The translations under genes were made by a program, and so were the position numbers. A DNA stretch of 64,000 nt, taken from an uncultured Polycyclovorans sp. GTDB taxonomy: Bacteria > Pseudomonadota > Gammaproteobacteria > Nevskiales > Nevskiaceae. The notes beneath the pieces were generated by a model. The model was not told the DNA's origin. It saw nothing but the letters and a program-made list of their open reading frames with translations, and searched no databases. Location: contig CAKZHZ010000069.1 of the NCBI GenBank assembly GCA_936928855.1, forward strand, positions 12,348-76,347. The letters run 5' to 3'. Positions 17,535 through 27,208 of this stretch are shown in pieces; the stretch's first letter is position 1; each line of letters starts with the position of its first letter.

Positions 17535-19319
17535 ATGTCGCCTCGTCGTTGCGCCCCGCTCTGTCTCGCCCTGTTGCTGAGTGCCTGCAACAGCAACGAC
17601 GTGCTTTCGCCGTCGCCTGCCAGAACCTTCGTCCTCGAGGAAGCGACTGTCGCCGACATCCACGCCGCCTTCGCTGGCGAACAGCGTCTGGAGGACGGCA
17701 GCCTTCTCACCTGCAGCCGGCTCTACCAGCTCTACACCACGCGCATCGCTGCCTATGACGCCACGCCCCAGTCCGGGGGGCTGCCAATTCTCTCAGTGCT
17801 GCGGATCAATCCGCAGGCCGCCGACCAGGCTGCCGCGCTCGACGAGGCCTACGCCGCAGACCATGGAATCGGCGACCGTGCGCTGCACTGCGTCCCCATG
17901 CTGCTGAAGGACAACTACGACACCTTCGACCACCCGTCCACATCCGGCTCCTATTCCATGCTCGGTCACCAGGCATCGGTAGACGCCCATTCGGTGGCCG
18001 GCCTGCGTCGCGCCGGGGCCCTGATTCTGGGCAAGGCCAATCAGGACGAGTTCGCGTTCACGGTCATGGGCACCAGTGGCCGCGCACCGCTCACCCGGAA
18101 CCCCTATGACTCCGCCCAAAGCCCTGGCGGCTCCAGCTCGGGAGCCGGCGCGGCGATCGCCGCCAATTTCGCCGCTATCGGCACCGGCACCGATACCTGC
18201 ATGTCCATTCGCTACCCGGCGTCGGTCAACGGCCTTGCCGGCATTCGCCCTTCCGTGGGGCTGGTCTCCCAGCACGGCGTGTTCCCCCTGACGCATTCGC
18301 GCGATGCACCGGGCCCAATGGCACGCACCCTCCGCGACGCCGTACTCGCGCTCAATGCAATGGCAGGGGCGGATCCTCGCGACCCGAAGACCCTGGCGTA
18401 CCAGCACCCCGATTTCCCCGAGCGCCCACGTGACTACACCCGGTTTCTGGACACGGAAGGAAACGGCCTGAAGGGCCGTACGCTGGGCTTCGTCAGAACG
18501 TTTGGCAGCCGGGACGCGGCGGGCGACGGGGAGCACCTTGCCCTCATCGAGGCCGCCATCGACGACATGCGCGCCCAGGGCGCCACGGTTCATGACGTCG
18601 ACTTCCCGGACTTCGTCTCCGTGGCCGCATCGGCCATGCACTACGAGTGGAACGATTACTTCGTCCAGTTCGAACGGGAGAACGGCTATCCGGCGCCGCG
18701 GCGATGCCTCACCGCACTCAACCCCGGGGTCAACACCTGCAGCCTGCCGACCGACGGCATCCTCGAAACCGGGCTGGTCAGTCCGATCGCACTTGCCTCG
18801 GTGATCGCGGCAGCGTTTGAAGCGCCCACCACCCCGCCTGATGCCGCCCTGTTGCAGCAGCACATCGCCACCCGCGGCCACGTGGAAGGGCTGATGGATG
18901 CCTGGCCATTGGCGGACGGGCAGTCGGTAAGACTGGATGCCCTGCTGCTGCGGCCCGGCAGCAGCCCCCGTACCTGCGACTTTGGCTCAAGCACGCAGAA
19001 CCCTTCCGTCGTGGTCCCCGTGGGCCAGACCGCTGACGGGGTGCCCAAAGGCATCGAGATTCTTGCGCGCCGATGGGACGAACCCACCGCGCTGGGCATC
19101 GCCTATCACTACGAGCAACTGACGCAATGGCGGACACCGCCACAGCTCCGCGCCAGCGTGCTCGCCGAGACACCGCTGCCCGCCGTGTTCAACCACGCCC
19201 GGCAGTCGCTGCTGCTGCCCCTGCTTGATGAAGACCCCATGGCCTTGCCGGTCGCAGCCTACCTTCGGGTCATCGCCGAGTTCGTCCAGGGCTTCTCGGA
19301 GATACCGGCACCGCAGTAG
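17535..19319 (+). CDS. Amidase-signature family lipoprotein
   Basis: This 594-residue amidase is predicted to be exported as a lipoprotein: a signal peptide ends in the lipobox LLSAC (Cys near 18). The Ser-cisSer-Lys triad is Lys124 in LLKDNYDT, the cis-Ser in GGSSSGAG (about 199-206) and the nucleophile in GTDTCMSIRYPAS (about 217-229). Most family members have GTDTGGSIR there, so Gly-Gly to Cys-Met in the oxyanion loop is odd. I chose the ATG at 17535 because it begins a proper signal peptide; longer in-frame starts overlap pckA. Substrate unknown. Confidence 0.85.
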   Translation: MSPRRCAPLCLALLLSACNSNDVLSPSPARTFVLEEATVADIHAAFAGEQRLEDGSLLTCSRLYQLYTTRIAAYDATPQSGGLPILSVLRINPQAADQAAALDEAYAADHGIGDRALHCVPMLLKDNYDTFDHPSTSGSYSMLGHQASVDAHSVAGLRRAGALILGKANQDEFAFTVMGTSGRAPLTRNPYDSAQSPGGSSSGAGAAIAANFAAIGTGTDTCMSIRYPASVNGLAGIRPSVGLVSQHGVFPLTHSRDAPGPMARTLRDAVLALNAMAGADPRDPKTLAYQHPDFPERPRDYTRFLDTEGNGLKGRTLGFVRTFGSRDAAGDGEHLALIEAAIDDMRAQGATVHDVDFPDFVSVAASAMHYEWNDYFVQFERENGYPAPRRCLTALNPGVNTCSLPTDGILETGLVSPIALASVIAAAFEAPTTPPDAALLQQHIATRGHVEGLMDAWPLADGQSVRLDALLLRPGSSPRTCDFGSSTQNPSVVVPVGQTADGVPKGIEILARRWDEPTALGIAYHYEQLTQWRTPPQLRASVLAETPLPAVFNHARQSLLLPLLDEDPMALPVAAYLRVIAEFVQGFSEIPAPQ

Positions 19320-19387
19320 CCCGCCGCATTCGCGGTTGCGACCGACACCGTACGCTGGGAGATAATGGCGTCCTTCCGGGAGCCCCT

Positions 19388-20014
19388 ATGTCCGTCAACC
19401 GCATCTTCTGCATCGGCAAGAACTACGCCGAGCATGTCGCCGAACTGGCCTCGCTGGGCCATCAGGACGACGGTGACTGCGTGATCTTCATGAAGCCGGT
19501 TTCGGCCATCGTCGAACCGGGGGCGCCGATACGACTCCCGCGCGGCTTCGGCAGCATCCATCACGAGGCCGAACTGGTGGTGCAGTTGACCGGCGGCGGA
19601 TACGACATCCCCGAGGCGGAGGCCCTTGCCAGCGTGGCCGGCATGACACTGGGTCTCGACCTGACGCTGCGCGACCTGCAGACCACCCTCAAGCAACGGG
19701 GGGCCCCCTGGGAACGCGCCAAGGGCTTTGACGGCGCGGCACCGCTCGGCGACTTCCAGCCCTATCTGGAACAGGACCTGCAGGACCTGCACTTCACCTG
19801 CCACGTCAACGGCACGCTGCGACAACACGGCCACACCCGCGACATGCTGTTTTCCGTGGCGCGGCAGATCCACATTCTGTCGCAACTCTGGGCGCTGGAA
19901 CCCGGCGATGTGCTGTACACCGGCACGCCCGCCGGCGTCGGCCCCCTGGTCCCCGGGGATGACGTCGTCCTGGAGGGGGCCGGGCTCGGGTTGCACCGCT
20001 GGCACTGCACGTGA
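19388..20014 (+). CDS. Fumarylacetoacetate hydrolase family protein (acylpyruvase/FAHD1-like)
   Basis: This 208-residue protein has only the FAH catalytic domain. CIGKNYAEHVAEL (8-20) and the metal-binding HHEAELVV (about 59-66) are the family signature, with YTGTPAGVGPL near the C-terminus. Small FAH proteins such as YcgM and FAHD1 cleave acylpyruvates or act on oxaloacetate. An oxaloacetate role near pckA is tempting but unproven. The GTG of the transporter gene overlaps its stop by 4 bases. Confidence 0.88.
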   Translation: MSVNRIFCIGKNYAEHVAELASLGHQDDGDCVIFMKPVSAIVEPGAPIRLPRGFGSIHHEAELVVQLTGGGYDIPEAEALASVAGMTLGLDLTLRDLQTTLKQRGAPWERAKGFDGAAPLGDFQPYLEQDLQDLHFTCHVNGTLRQHGHTRDMLFSVARQIHILSQLWALEPGDVLYTGTPAGVGPLVPGDDVVLEGAGLGLHRWHCT

Positions 20015-21225
20015 CGCCGCTGCGCGCCCTGGTGCTGCTGGCAGCACTGTATCTCGCGCAGGGACTGCCCTACGGATTTTTTACCCAGGCCCTGCCGGTG
20101 CTGATGCGGGATGCCGGCTACTCGCTGACCGCCATCAGCGCCACCAGTCTGTTGTTCGTGCCCTGGGCGCTGAAATTTCTGTGGGCCCCCTGGGTCGACC
20201 ATCGCGGCCGACGCCGCGACTGGCTGTTGCCACTCCAGGTTGGGGGCGTGGTGCTGGCATTGGTGCTCGCCGGCCTCCCTCTCAGCGGCAGCCTGCCAGC
20301 CCTGTTCGCCGCCCTGCTGCTGTTCAACATCATCGCCGCCACCCAGGACATCGCCACTGATGGCCTGGCAGTGCGCATGCTGGGGCCGGCCGAGCGCGGT
20401 CTTGCCAACGGCATCCAGGTCGGCGGCTACCGCCTCGGCATGGTGCTGGGTGGCGGCCTGCTGTTGTGGTGGTACACGGTGGTGGGTTGGAGCGGAATGC
20501 TGCTGGCGATGGCGGGCTTGCTGGCCCTGACAGTGCTTCCCGTGCTGTGGCTGCGTGAGCCGCCCCGTGCAGTCGCCGATCGCCCCCCCTCCGCCGACCT
20601 GTGGCGCCAGTGGTGGCAGCGTCTGCGCCGCCCCGGCATGCTGCACTTCATCAGCCTGATTGCTGCCTACAAGTTCGGCGACACCATGGCGTCGGCACAT
20701 GTCGGCCCGCTGATGGTCGACCTCGGCCTCGACAAGTCGCAGATCGCGATGATCAAGGGCACCATCGGCGCCGTGTTTGGCCTGCTGGGCGCTGCTGCTG
20801 GCGGCTGGCTGGCATTCAGGGTTGGCCGCCGCGCCACATTGCTGGGCTGCGGCCTGCTGCAAACCGCGAGCCTGCTGCCCTATCTGTTGGCCGCGCTGGG
20901 AGGCCCCACGCTCCCCCTGCTGTGGACCGGCTCGGTGATTGAGCACCTGTTCGGGGGCATGGCGACGGTGGCGCTGTTCACCCTCATGATGGACGCCGCC
21001 GAACCAGCACATGCCGGCACCGACTACACGCTGTTGGCCTGCATCATCGTGGTGGTCATGGGCCTGGCTGCGTTCACCGGGGGTCTGGTGGGCGACAGCT
21101 TCGGGTTTCCCGCGCTGATTGCCCTCGCCGTCCTGGCATCCGGCGCGGGCTGCCTGTTGCTGGTGCGCCAACTCGACCGCGGCACCCCGCTGTCAACACT
21201 CAGCGCGGTGTGGCCATCTCGCTGA
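20011..21225 (+). CDS. MFS transporter, AmpG / RhtX-FptX-like
   Basis: This 404-residue protein has about 12 transmembrane helices. LAQGLPYGFFTQALPVLM near the N-terminus and QDIATDGLAVRML (about 112-124) are characteristic of the AmpG-related group, which includes muropeptide permeases and the siderophore importers RhtX/FptX; GIQVGGYRLGMVLGGG resembles the latter more closely. Translation from the GTG at 20011 is coupled to the FAH gene. Its last 26 bases overlap the convergent acyltransferase gene. Substrate not determined. Confidence 0.8.
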   Translation: MTPLRALVLLAALYLAQGLPYGFFTQALPVLMRDAGYSLTAISATSLLFVPWALKFLWAPWVDHRGRRRDWLLPLQVGGVVLALVLAGLPLSGSLPALFAALLLFNIIAATQDIATDGLAVRMLGPAERGLANGIQVGGYRLGMVLGGGLLLWWYTVVGWSGMLLAMAGLLALTVLPVLWLREPPRAVADRPPSADLWRQWWQRLRRPGMLHFISLIAAYKFGDTMASAHVGPLMVDLGLDKSQIAMIKGTIGAVFGLLGAAAGGWLAFRVGRRATLLGCGLLQTASLLPYLLAALGGPTLPLLWTGSVIEHLFGGMATVALFTLMMDAAEPAHAGTDYTLLACIIVVVMGLAAFTGGLVGDSFGFPALIALAVLASGAGCLLLVRQLDRGTPLSTLSAVWPSR

Positions 21226-22111
21226 GCAGGGCGTCGATACGCGCATCCTTGTCGCGCCACAGGGCGGAAATCCATCGCTGGAATCGCGCGCGGAACATGG
21301 CATCGCTCTCGTAGCGCCCCTCGAAGAAATCGGCCGGAATCTCCAGCTTGCGCACATCGACAACCACATGGCGCATCCGTCCGCAGAGAAAGTCCCAGAA
21401 GCCACAGGGTCCGCCGGGGTAGACGATGGTGACGTCGAGCAGCGAGTTGAGCTGCGGCCCCATGGCCCCGAGGGCGAAGGCGAAGCCCCCCGCCTTGGGC
21501 TTGAGCAGATGCTGGTACGGCGACTGCTGCCGCGCATGCTTGGCGGGCGTAAACCGGGTGCCCTCAAGGAAGTTGAGGATCATCACTGGCTGATCCCGAT
21601 AACGCTCACAGGCGCGCTTGGTGGTCTCGATGTCCTTGCCCTTGAGGGCAGGATTGCGCCGGATCTGCTCGGGGGTGTAGCGCTTCATGAAGGGGTAGTC
21701 CAACCCCCACCAGGCAAGGCCGAGAACCGGCACCCAGATCAGTTCCTGCTTGAGAAAGAACTTAAAAAAGGGCGCCCGACCGCCGAAGGCGCACATCAGC
21801 ACATAGATGTCGTTCCAGGTCTGATGGTTCGCGCACACGAGGTACTGCCCTTCGGGGTGCAGATCGGCATCGAGACGCAGGTCGAATCGGTAGTCGAGCA
21901 GCGCGTTGCCGAAGACGGCGTTCATCATGGCCCAGCGCTGCGCCACCCAGGCTACCGCCCGGCTCATCTGGACCCGCGCGCGCGAGGCAGCCGGTGTCAA
22001 CAACTTGAACAGCACCAGGATGAACAACGGTACGGCCCAGAACAGGGTATTGAGGATCAGCAGCACGGCCATGATCAGCCCCTGCAGGAATCCAGGAAGT
22101 CGGCTCAGCAT
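21200..22111 (-). CDS. 1-acyl-glycerol-phosphate acyltransferase-like protein (YihG-type)
   Basis: This 303-residue membrane acyltransferase has an N-terminal hydrophobic segment (about 10-38). The HX4D catalytic motif appears as NHQTWNDI (about 95-102) and the glycerophosphate-binding motif as FLEGTRFT (about 179-186). The combination resembles E. coli YihG, an inner-membrane acyltransferase active on lysophosphatidic acid. The gene is convergent with the MFS gene (26-base overlap). The small lipoprotein gene starting at 22669 lies upstream, 36 bases away on the same strand. Confidence 0.88.
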   Translation of the reverse strand: MLSRLPGFLQGLIMAVLLILNTLFWAVPLFILVLFKLLTPAASRARVQMSRAVAWVAQRWAMMNAVFGNALLDYRFDLRLDADLHPEGQYLVCANHQTWNDIYVLMCAFGGRAPFFKFFLKQELIWVPVLGLAWWGLDYPFMKRYTPEQIRRNPALKGKDIETTKRACERYRDQPVMILNFLEGTRFTPAKHARQQSPYQHLLKPKAGGFAFALGAMGPQLNSLLDVTIVYPGGPCGFWDFLCGRMRHVVVDVRKLEIPADFFEGRYESDAMFRARFQRWISALWRDKDARIDALLSEMATPR

Positions 22112-22147
22112 TCGGTCGGCTCCTTCAGTACGGATATCGGGGTTGGA

Positions 22148-22669
22148 TCAGGGAACTGGCGTGATCTGCAGCGCGGTCGCGCGCAGTTCGCCATTCTGGT
22201 CGTACAGGCGTACCGCATCAAAGCGGTCGGGGGGCAGGTTCACCAGTACACACGGAGATTCCGGCTGGGCGACCGCATCCGGATCCGACGGTCCGAAAAA
22301 CGTGCCGCGCAGCATCAAGGTCCCGGCGCGCTGCCCGGCCGCCGCACTGATCGCAACGGCATGACCCGCCGCCGGGCGCTGGCCCAGATCGACCAGCACA
22401 TAGGCACCTCCGCCCGGCAGGCCACCAGCCGACCACACCAGCGGCAGTCGGCGTTCGGCGGCCCAGCGCAGCAGATCATCTCGATCAGCAAACAGGGTCA
22501 GCTTGGTCTCGGTGGCATCGGTGCCACACTGGGTATGCCGCCAGACCTCCCGTACCGAGACGGGATCCTCTCCGGAGAAGAAGGTATCGATCCGCTGCAG
22601 CGGCCGTCCCGCACAGGCCGTCAGCATCACCGGCACGATCACGCCCATCCACATGCCAAGCTTGTTCAT
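22148..22669 (-). CDS. Small lipoprotein with PrcB_C-like domain
   Basis: This 173-residue putative lipoprotein has a signal peptide ending in LTAC (Cys near 19). The C-terminal part (GGAYVLVDLG, GTLMLRGTFF, CVLVNLP) resembles the protease-complex PrcB C-terminal domain, a small beta domain of unclear function. A strong ribosome site (AAGGAGGG) precedes the ATG. It is probably co-transcribed with the acyltransferase downstream. No function can be assigned. Confidence 0.65.
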   Translation of the reverse strand: MNKLGMWMGVIVPVMLTACAGRPLQRIDTFFSGEDPVSVREVWRHTQCGTDATETKLTLFADRDDLLRWAAERRLPLVWSAGGLPGGGAYVLVDLGQRPAAGHAVAISAAAGQRAGTLMLRGTFFGPSDPDAVAQPESPCVLVNLPPDRFDAVRLYDQNGELRATALQITPVP

Positions 22670-22774
22670 CGCCCTCTTGCCCTCCTTCCTCGATATAACC
22701 GAATTGTCACCGATTGAGACCGGCGGCGCCCAAGCGACCCGAGCGGCGAACGCAAAAGTGCTAGCGTTACGCGA

Positions 22775-24574
22775 ATGAACGCTCCGTCATCCCCGCCCCG
22801 CGAACGCAAGCTCGAACTGCGCGAACTGCTCGACGAACTGGTCGCCGGCGGCGCGGTCACCCGGCACGATGCGAGAGAGTGTTGGGTGCGTCAGTCCGGC
22901 CAGCGCGGCCACGCACGCCACCCGCTGCTGCAGGTCGCCGACTGCGAGCTGGCGCGCGCCGACGGCGGCACCGGCCCCTGGACCGCGGACGCCCTCACAC
23001 AGTGGTTGGCACAGCGCTGCGGACTTTCCTATCAGCGCGTGGATCCCCTGGGGCTCGATGTTCGCGGCATTACCGCCCTGGTGCCCTACGCCTATGCCGC
23101 CCGTGCCCAGATCCTGCCGTTGCGTGTAACGGACCGCGAAGTCGTGGTAGCGACCGCAGAACCCTGGTGGCAGGAATGGGTGCGCGATCTCGAACCCGTG
23201 GTCAACCGCCGGATCACCCGCGTGATGACCAACCCGCACGACATTGAGCGCTATCTGGGGGAGTTCTACGCGCTGGCAAGGTCGGTCAAGGGGGCCGAGA
23301 CAGCACGACCGGGACGCACTCCCGGCGGCAATCTGCAGAATCTCGAACAGCTGGTGGAGCTGTCACGCAACGGCAAGCTGGATGCGGAAGCGCAACCCAT
23401 TGTCGCGATCGTCGACTGGCTGTTGCAGTATGCGTTCGACAGTCGGGCCAGCGATATTCATCTCGAACCCCGCCGCGAACACGGCCGCGTGCGCTTCCGC
23501 ATCGATGGTCGCCTGCAGGACGTCTATCAGATCCCCGTGGCAGTGATGCCGCCCGTGACCAGCCGCATGAAGATGCTGGCACGCATGGACCTGGCTGAGA
23601 AACGCCGGCCACAGGACGGACGCATCAAGACTCGTTCGCCCGGCGGTCGCGAGGTCGAACTGAGAGTGTCGGCCCTGCCCACCGCCTTTGGCGAAAAGCT
23701 GGTCATGCGTATTTTCGACCCCGACGTTCTGGTCAAGGATTTCGCCGCGCTGGGACTGGAGGCAGAGGACGCGGCGCGCTGGCAGGCCATGGTGTCACAG
23801 CCGCACGGGATCGTTCTGGTGACCGGTCCCACCGGCGCCGGCAAGACCACCACGCTCTACTCGACGCTGCGCCAACGGGCACGACCGGAAGTGAATGTCT
23901 GCACCATCGAGGACCCGATCGAGCTGGTCGAGCCCAGCTTCAACCAGATGCAGGTCAACCCCGCCATCGGGCTCGGCTTCGCCGACGGCGTCCGCGCGCT
24001 GCTGCGTCAGGACCCGGACATCATCATGATCGGTGAGATTCGGGACCTCGAAACGGCCGACGTCGCGGTCCAGGCCGCGCTAACCGGACATCTGGTGCTG
24101 TCGTCCCTGCACACCAACGACGCAGTGGGCGCCATCACCCGCCTGCTCGACCTCGGTGTTCCTCCCTATCTGCTGCGCGCGACGCTCCTCGGAGTGGTTG
24201 CACAACGTCTGGTGCGTCGCCTCTGTGCGCACTGCAAACAGCCGGTTCCGGTCGACCCGGACCGCTGGCAGGCCTTCAGCGGCAGCAGTGGCGTCGCGCC
24301 GCCGGCGCAGGTCTACCGGCCCCAGGGTTGCGCCGAATGCCGTGACACCGGCTATCACGGCCGCATCGGTCTCTACGAGATGCTGCCGGTCACCCGCGAG
24401 ATCCGCCGCCTGATGGGGCGCGACGACGCGGATGCCGCGCTGGCAGCCGCCGCCGTGTCTGCCGGCATGACACCGCTGCGCCGCGCCGCCGCGCTGCGGG
24501 TTGCCCAGGGCGACACCTCGCTGGAGGAGGCCCTGTCGGTGGTTCCGCCGGCCCTGGACGAGCCTCATTCCTGA
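22775..24574 (+). CDS. GspE/PilB-family secretion or pilus ATPase
   Basis: This 599-residue hexameric ATPase is of the type II secretion / type IV pilus kind. The T2SSE N-domain spans about 70-190. Walker [11 protein letters not shown] is near 350-359, the Asp box EDPIEL near 377, Walker [11 protein letters not shown] near 414-423, and the His box [11 protein letters not shown] near 440. A zinc tetracysteine motif (CAHC ... CAEC) lies at about 485-521. No secretin, GspF/PilC or pseudopilin gene is adjacent, so the partner machine cannot be told from context. Confidence 0.9.
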   Translation: MNAPSSPPRERKLELRELLDELVAGGAVTRHDARECWVRQSGQRGHARHPLLQVADCELARADGGTGPWTADALTQWLAQRCGLSYQRVDPLGLDVRGITALVPYAYAARAQILPLRVTDREVVVATAEPWWQEWVRDLEPVVNRRITRVMTNPHDIERYLGEFYALARSVKGAETARPGRTPGGNLQNLEQLVELSRNGKLDAEAQPIVAIVDWLLQYAFDSRASDIHLEPRREHGRVRFRIDGRLQDVYQIPVAVMPPVTSRMKMLARMDLAEKRRPQDGRIKTRSPGGREVELRVSALPTAFGEKLVMRIFDPDVLVKDFAALGLEAEDAARWQAMVSQPHGIVLVTGPTGAGKTTTLYSTLRQRARPEVNVCTIEDPIELVEPSFNQMQVNPAIGLGFADGVRALLRQDPDIIMIGEIRDLETADVAVQAALTGHLVLSSLHTNDAVGAITRLLDLGVPPYLLRATLLGVVAQRLVRRLCAHCKQPVPVDPDRWQAFSGSSGVAPPAQVYRPQGCAECRDTGYHGRIGLYEMLPVTREIRRLMGRDDADAALAAAAVSAGMTPLRRAAALRVAQGDTSLEEALSVVPPALDEPHS

Positions 24575-24646
24575 CAAGGCGTTCACCTTTGATTCAGGCC
24601 CCCTCGATAGGCTCGGGGACGTTATCGCTCACCCCCGGGAACGCTC

Positions 24647-25198
24647 ATGCACCGCACCCGCCTGCTCGCCTCACTCACGCTGACCCTCTGCATCTCGGCT
24701 TGTGCCACCCCGACTCCCTACCAGCCAGCTGAGCACCGGCGTGCGGTGGGATACACCGAAACCCAGCTCACCGACAATCGATATCGAATCGTCTTTGCCG
24801 GCAACCACCTGACGCCCCGACAGCACGTGCACGACTACGCCCTGCTCCGGGCCGCCGAGTTGACGCTGCAGGCAGGCTACGAATGGTTCCAGCTGGCTGG
24901 TCGTGATGAAGATCGGGATGTTCGCACCCACACGCGATTTGGCACAGGCTGGGACAGCGGTCCGCGGACTGCGGTGTATCAGCGCTGCGGACTGTTGACC
25001 TGCAACACTGTGGTCACGTCCGCCCCGGCCTATCACAGCGGTCTGGGGATCGAGACAGCCCAGGCGCGTACCGCCTACACGACCCAGCTTGAGATCGTGC
25101 TGGGAAAGGGGCCCATACCGACCGGCCCCGACACCTATCCGGCGCAGCCCCTGGCAGCTTCGTTGCGCCGCGCCTTGAACGTCTCCTCAGACCTCTGA
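24647..25198 (+). CDS. CC0125/CC1285-type lipoprotein
   Basis: This 183-residue protein has a lipoprotein signal ending in ISAC (Cys near 19) followed by PTPYQPA. The pattern of YTETQLTDNRYRIVFAGN and an AAELTLQAGYEWF helix matches the CC0125/CC1285 lipoprotein family of unknown function, common in proteobacteria. It appears to be a single-gene unit after the GspE-type gene and convergent with the cyclotransferase-like gene. Confidence 0.7.
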   Translation: MHRTRLLASLTLTLCISACATPTPYQPAEHRRAVGYTETQLTDNRYRIVFAGNHLTPRQHVHDYALLRAAELTLQAGYEWFQLAGRDEDRDVRTHTRFGTGWDSGPRTAVYQRCGLLTCNTVVTSAPAYHSGLGIETAQARTAYTTQLEIVLGKGPIPTGPDTYPAQPLAASLRRALNVSSDL

Positions 25199-25229
25199 GC
25201 CTGGGCGCATCCGCACGACGGCCTCATGA

Positions 25230-25619
25230 TCACGACCGCGGGGGCCTGCCTCCGCGAGGGCTCACATACACCCAGGCCCAGCAATCCGATCCGTCATCGC
25301 TGATCGCGTGCCCGAGCACGCGCCGGAACTCCCCGGCCCGTGTCCAGCGCCGATGCACCCCCTCGTAGCGATCCAGCTGCACCAGCGACTGCTTCACGGG
25401 GTTGCGCAGCTGGAACCTCAGTGCCGGCTGCCAACACACTCCGACCCGCTCAAGCGCGGGATATCGATCGCCAGCTCGCAAACGCCCGCGCAGGCGACAC
25501 GCTCCCAGGCAGCGCCCCATAGCGCGGCTGGCACGCCAGCAGTCCCGCCGCAGCCCACCCGGGGGCAACCGCCGCATCGCGGCCGGCCGCAAGCTGCCGT
25601 ACACAAGCACTGACGTCAC
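25230..25619 (-). CDS. Gamma-glutamylcyclotransferase-like protein (AIG2/GGCT fold)
   Basis: This protein of about 129 residues has the fold's opening strand VLVYGSLRP and the catalytic-Glu segment LDRYEG. GGCT-fold enzymes release 5-oxoproline from gamma-glutamyl amides. The open frame extends to a TTG at 25649, but that abuts the yccA terminator and adds no family residues, so a GTG at 25619 or 25610 is more likely. The middle is Arg-rich and divergent. The fold call is moderate; activity is unknown. Confidence 0.6.
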   Translation of the reverse strand: MTSVLVYGSLRPAAMRRLPPGGLRRDCWRASRAMGRCLGACRLRGRLRAGDRYPALERVGVCWQPALRFQLRNPVKQSLVQLDRYEGVHRRWTRAGEFRRVLGHAISDDGSDCWAWVYVSPRGGRPPRS

Positions 25620-25649
25620 GGATACTGGCGCATGCCGGACATCAGACAA

Positions 25650-25681
25650 TAAAAAACCCGGCCCCCTGAGGGACCGGGTTG
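25650..25681 (-). terminator. Rho-independent terminator after the Bax-inhibitor-like gene
   Basis: On the minus strand AACCCGGTCCC and GGGGCCGGGTT pair around CTCA (one mismatch), followed by TTTTATT. It lies about 20 bases after the stop at 25700. Confidence 0.9.
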
Positions 25682-25699
25682 TCGTCAGCGCGGAAACGA

Positions 25700-26416
25700 T
25701 CAGTCCTCGCCCCCGAGAAAGCCGCTCAACTGCAGCAGGCTCATGAACAGGTTGTAGATGTTCAGGTACAGCGCCACCGTAGCGGAGATGTAGTTCGTCT
25801 CGCCCCCCTGCACGATCCGCTGCGTGTCGTACACGATCAGCAACGAGAAGATGGCAATGGCAGCGGTCGACACCGCCAGGGCCAGCCCGGTGATATTGAG
25901 GAAGATGTTGGCGATGGAGGCGATGATGATCACCAGCAGGCCGATCATCAGGAACTTGCCCATGCCCGAGAAATCCCGCTTGGTGGTCATGGCATAGGCG
26001 GACAGACCCAGGAAGATCGCCCCCGTCCCGCCAGCGGCCATCATCACCAGTTGCGCGCCGTTGGAAAACGCCGTCAGGTAGGCATTGATCACCGGCCCCG
26101 TTGCGAAGCCGATGAAACCCGTGAAGGCGAACACCGAGGCCAAGCCCCAGGCACTGTTGCGAGTCGCGTGGGTCAGGAACAGCAAGCCGAACATGCCGAT
26201 CAACATCACGGCCCAGTGAAGCGGCGGCACCTTCATCGCCATCGAGAGCCCCGCCATGCCGGCAGAGAACAACAGGGTCAACGACAGCAACCAGTAGGTG
26301 TTGCGCAGGACCGCGTTCTGCTGCAGCAGCGTGGACGGCCGTGCATCGGCCTGGCGAAAAACGCCGGGTGCATCGGTACGAACCGGCACGGGGCGCTGCG
26401 AAGAGTTCCAGCTCAT
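25700..26416 (-). CDS. Bax inhibitor-1 family membrane protein (YccA/YbhL-like)
   Basis: This 238-residue inner-membrane protein has seven predicted helices and the BI-1 features NTYWLLSLTLLFSAGMAG, FTGFIGFATGPVI and the C-terminal LLIVYDTQRIVQGGE. E. coli YccA is a substrate and modulator of the FtsH protease; other members act as pH-sensitive calcium leak channels. It is a single-gene unit with a terminator downstream. Confidence 0.92.
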   Translation of the reverse strand: MSWNSSQRPVPVRTDAPGVFRQADARPSTLLQQNAVLRNTYWLLSLTLLFSAGMAGLSMAMKVPPLHWAVMLIGMFGLLFLTHATRNSAWGLASVFAFTGFIGFATGPVINAYLTAFSNGAQLVMMAAGGTGAIFLGLSAYAMTTKRDFSGMGKFLMIGLLVIIIASIANIFLNITGLALAVSTAAIAIFSLLIVYDTQRIVQGGETNYISATVALYLNIYNLFMSLLQLSGFLGGED

Positions 26417-26503
26417 GTCACAACCTCACAAAGTCGATCAGACGTGGTACCCAGAGTGTACGTCATTGACCGTGAAAACCCATCGGGGGTTCCCACCGGG
26501 GGC

Positions 26504-27121
26504 TCAGAACGGAATCTTGCTCGGCTCGCGGGTGTAGTGAACGTAGCCCAGGCTGGCACCCGCCCGGATGCCGACGCCGGTGCGGATGGGGGCCAGCACC
26601 ACATCTCCACTGCGCTGGTAATTCAGGCCAGCGCCCGCCACCACGTAGAGGCTGCCGTCGACCGCAGGAAAGCGTTGAAACAGGCTGTCGGTGCTTCTGA
26701 GGTTGTAGATCAGGGTGAACACCTTGGCGGCGTTGCCGCCGAAGTCCCAGCCGATCGAGGGTCCCTGCCACCAGACGGGCATGGCATCTCCGGCTTTGTA
26801 CTGCAGCGTGCCCTGCCCGTAGCGCAGTCCGACCACGAAGGCACCGCCGCCTTCCTCGCCCATGATGTAGGCACTGGGGCGCCCATAGTCGGAAAACACC
26901 CGCTCCAGCGCCTTGGCGATACCTTCGCTGGCACCCCCGAAGAAGTCCTCGGCGGCCTTGCGCACTTCGGTCTCGGTGTAGGTCTGCTGCGACAGCTCGG
27001 TGTCCTTCTCGGTCGAAAAGGTACTGTAGTGCTTGCCACGCTCGTCGATCGGTTCGACCTGCGCGTGAGCGACACCGGTCAGCACGCCGAGGCAGATCAT
27101 CAGGGAGTAGAGGCGGTTCAT
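26504..27121 (-). CDS. DUF1134 (EipA-like) exported protein
   Basis: This 205-residue protein has a signal peptide (about 1-20, ending GVAHA-Q) and the DUF1134 core: FFGGASEGIAKALERVF, then VWWQGPSIGWDFGGNAAKVF and LIYNLRSTDSLF. The Brucella/Caulobacter homologue EipA is a periplasmic protein tied to cell-envelope integrity. I chose the ATG at 27121 because it starts the signal peptide; an upstream in-frame start (27160) adds 13 polar residues. A perfect -35-like TTGACA lies 64-69 bases upstream on this strand, but without a good -10. Confidence 0.85.
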   Translation of the reverse strand: MNRLYSLMICLGVLTGVAHAQVEPIDERGKHYSTFSTEKDTELSQQTYTETEVRKAAEDFFGGASEGIAKALERVFSDYGRPSAYIMGEEGGGAFVVGLRYGQGTLQYKAGDAMPVWWQGPSIGWDFGGNAAKVFTLIYNLRSTDSLFQRFPAVDGSLYVVAGAGLNYQRSGDVVLAPIRTGVGIRAGASLGYVHYTREPSKIPF

Positions 27122-27208
27122 GGCGGGGCCCTGTCGGAAGTGGTGCGTCATTGATGACATGACAGACTGAATCGTCCATGAATTTTGTCAACCATGCGCG
27201 CAGGTCCC

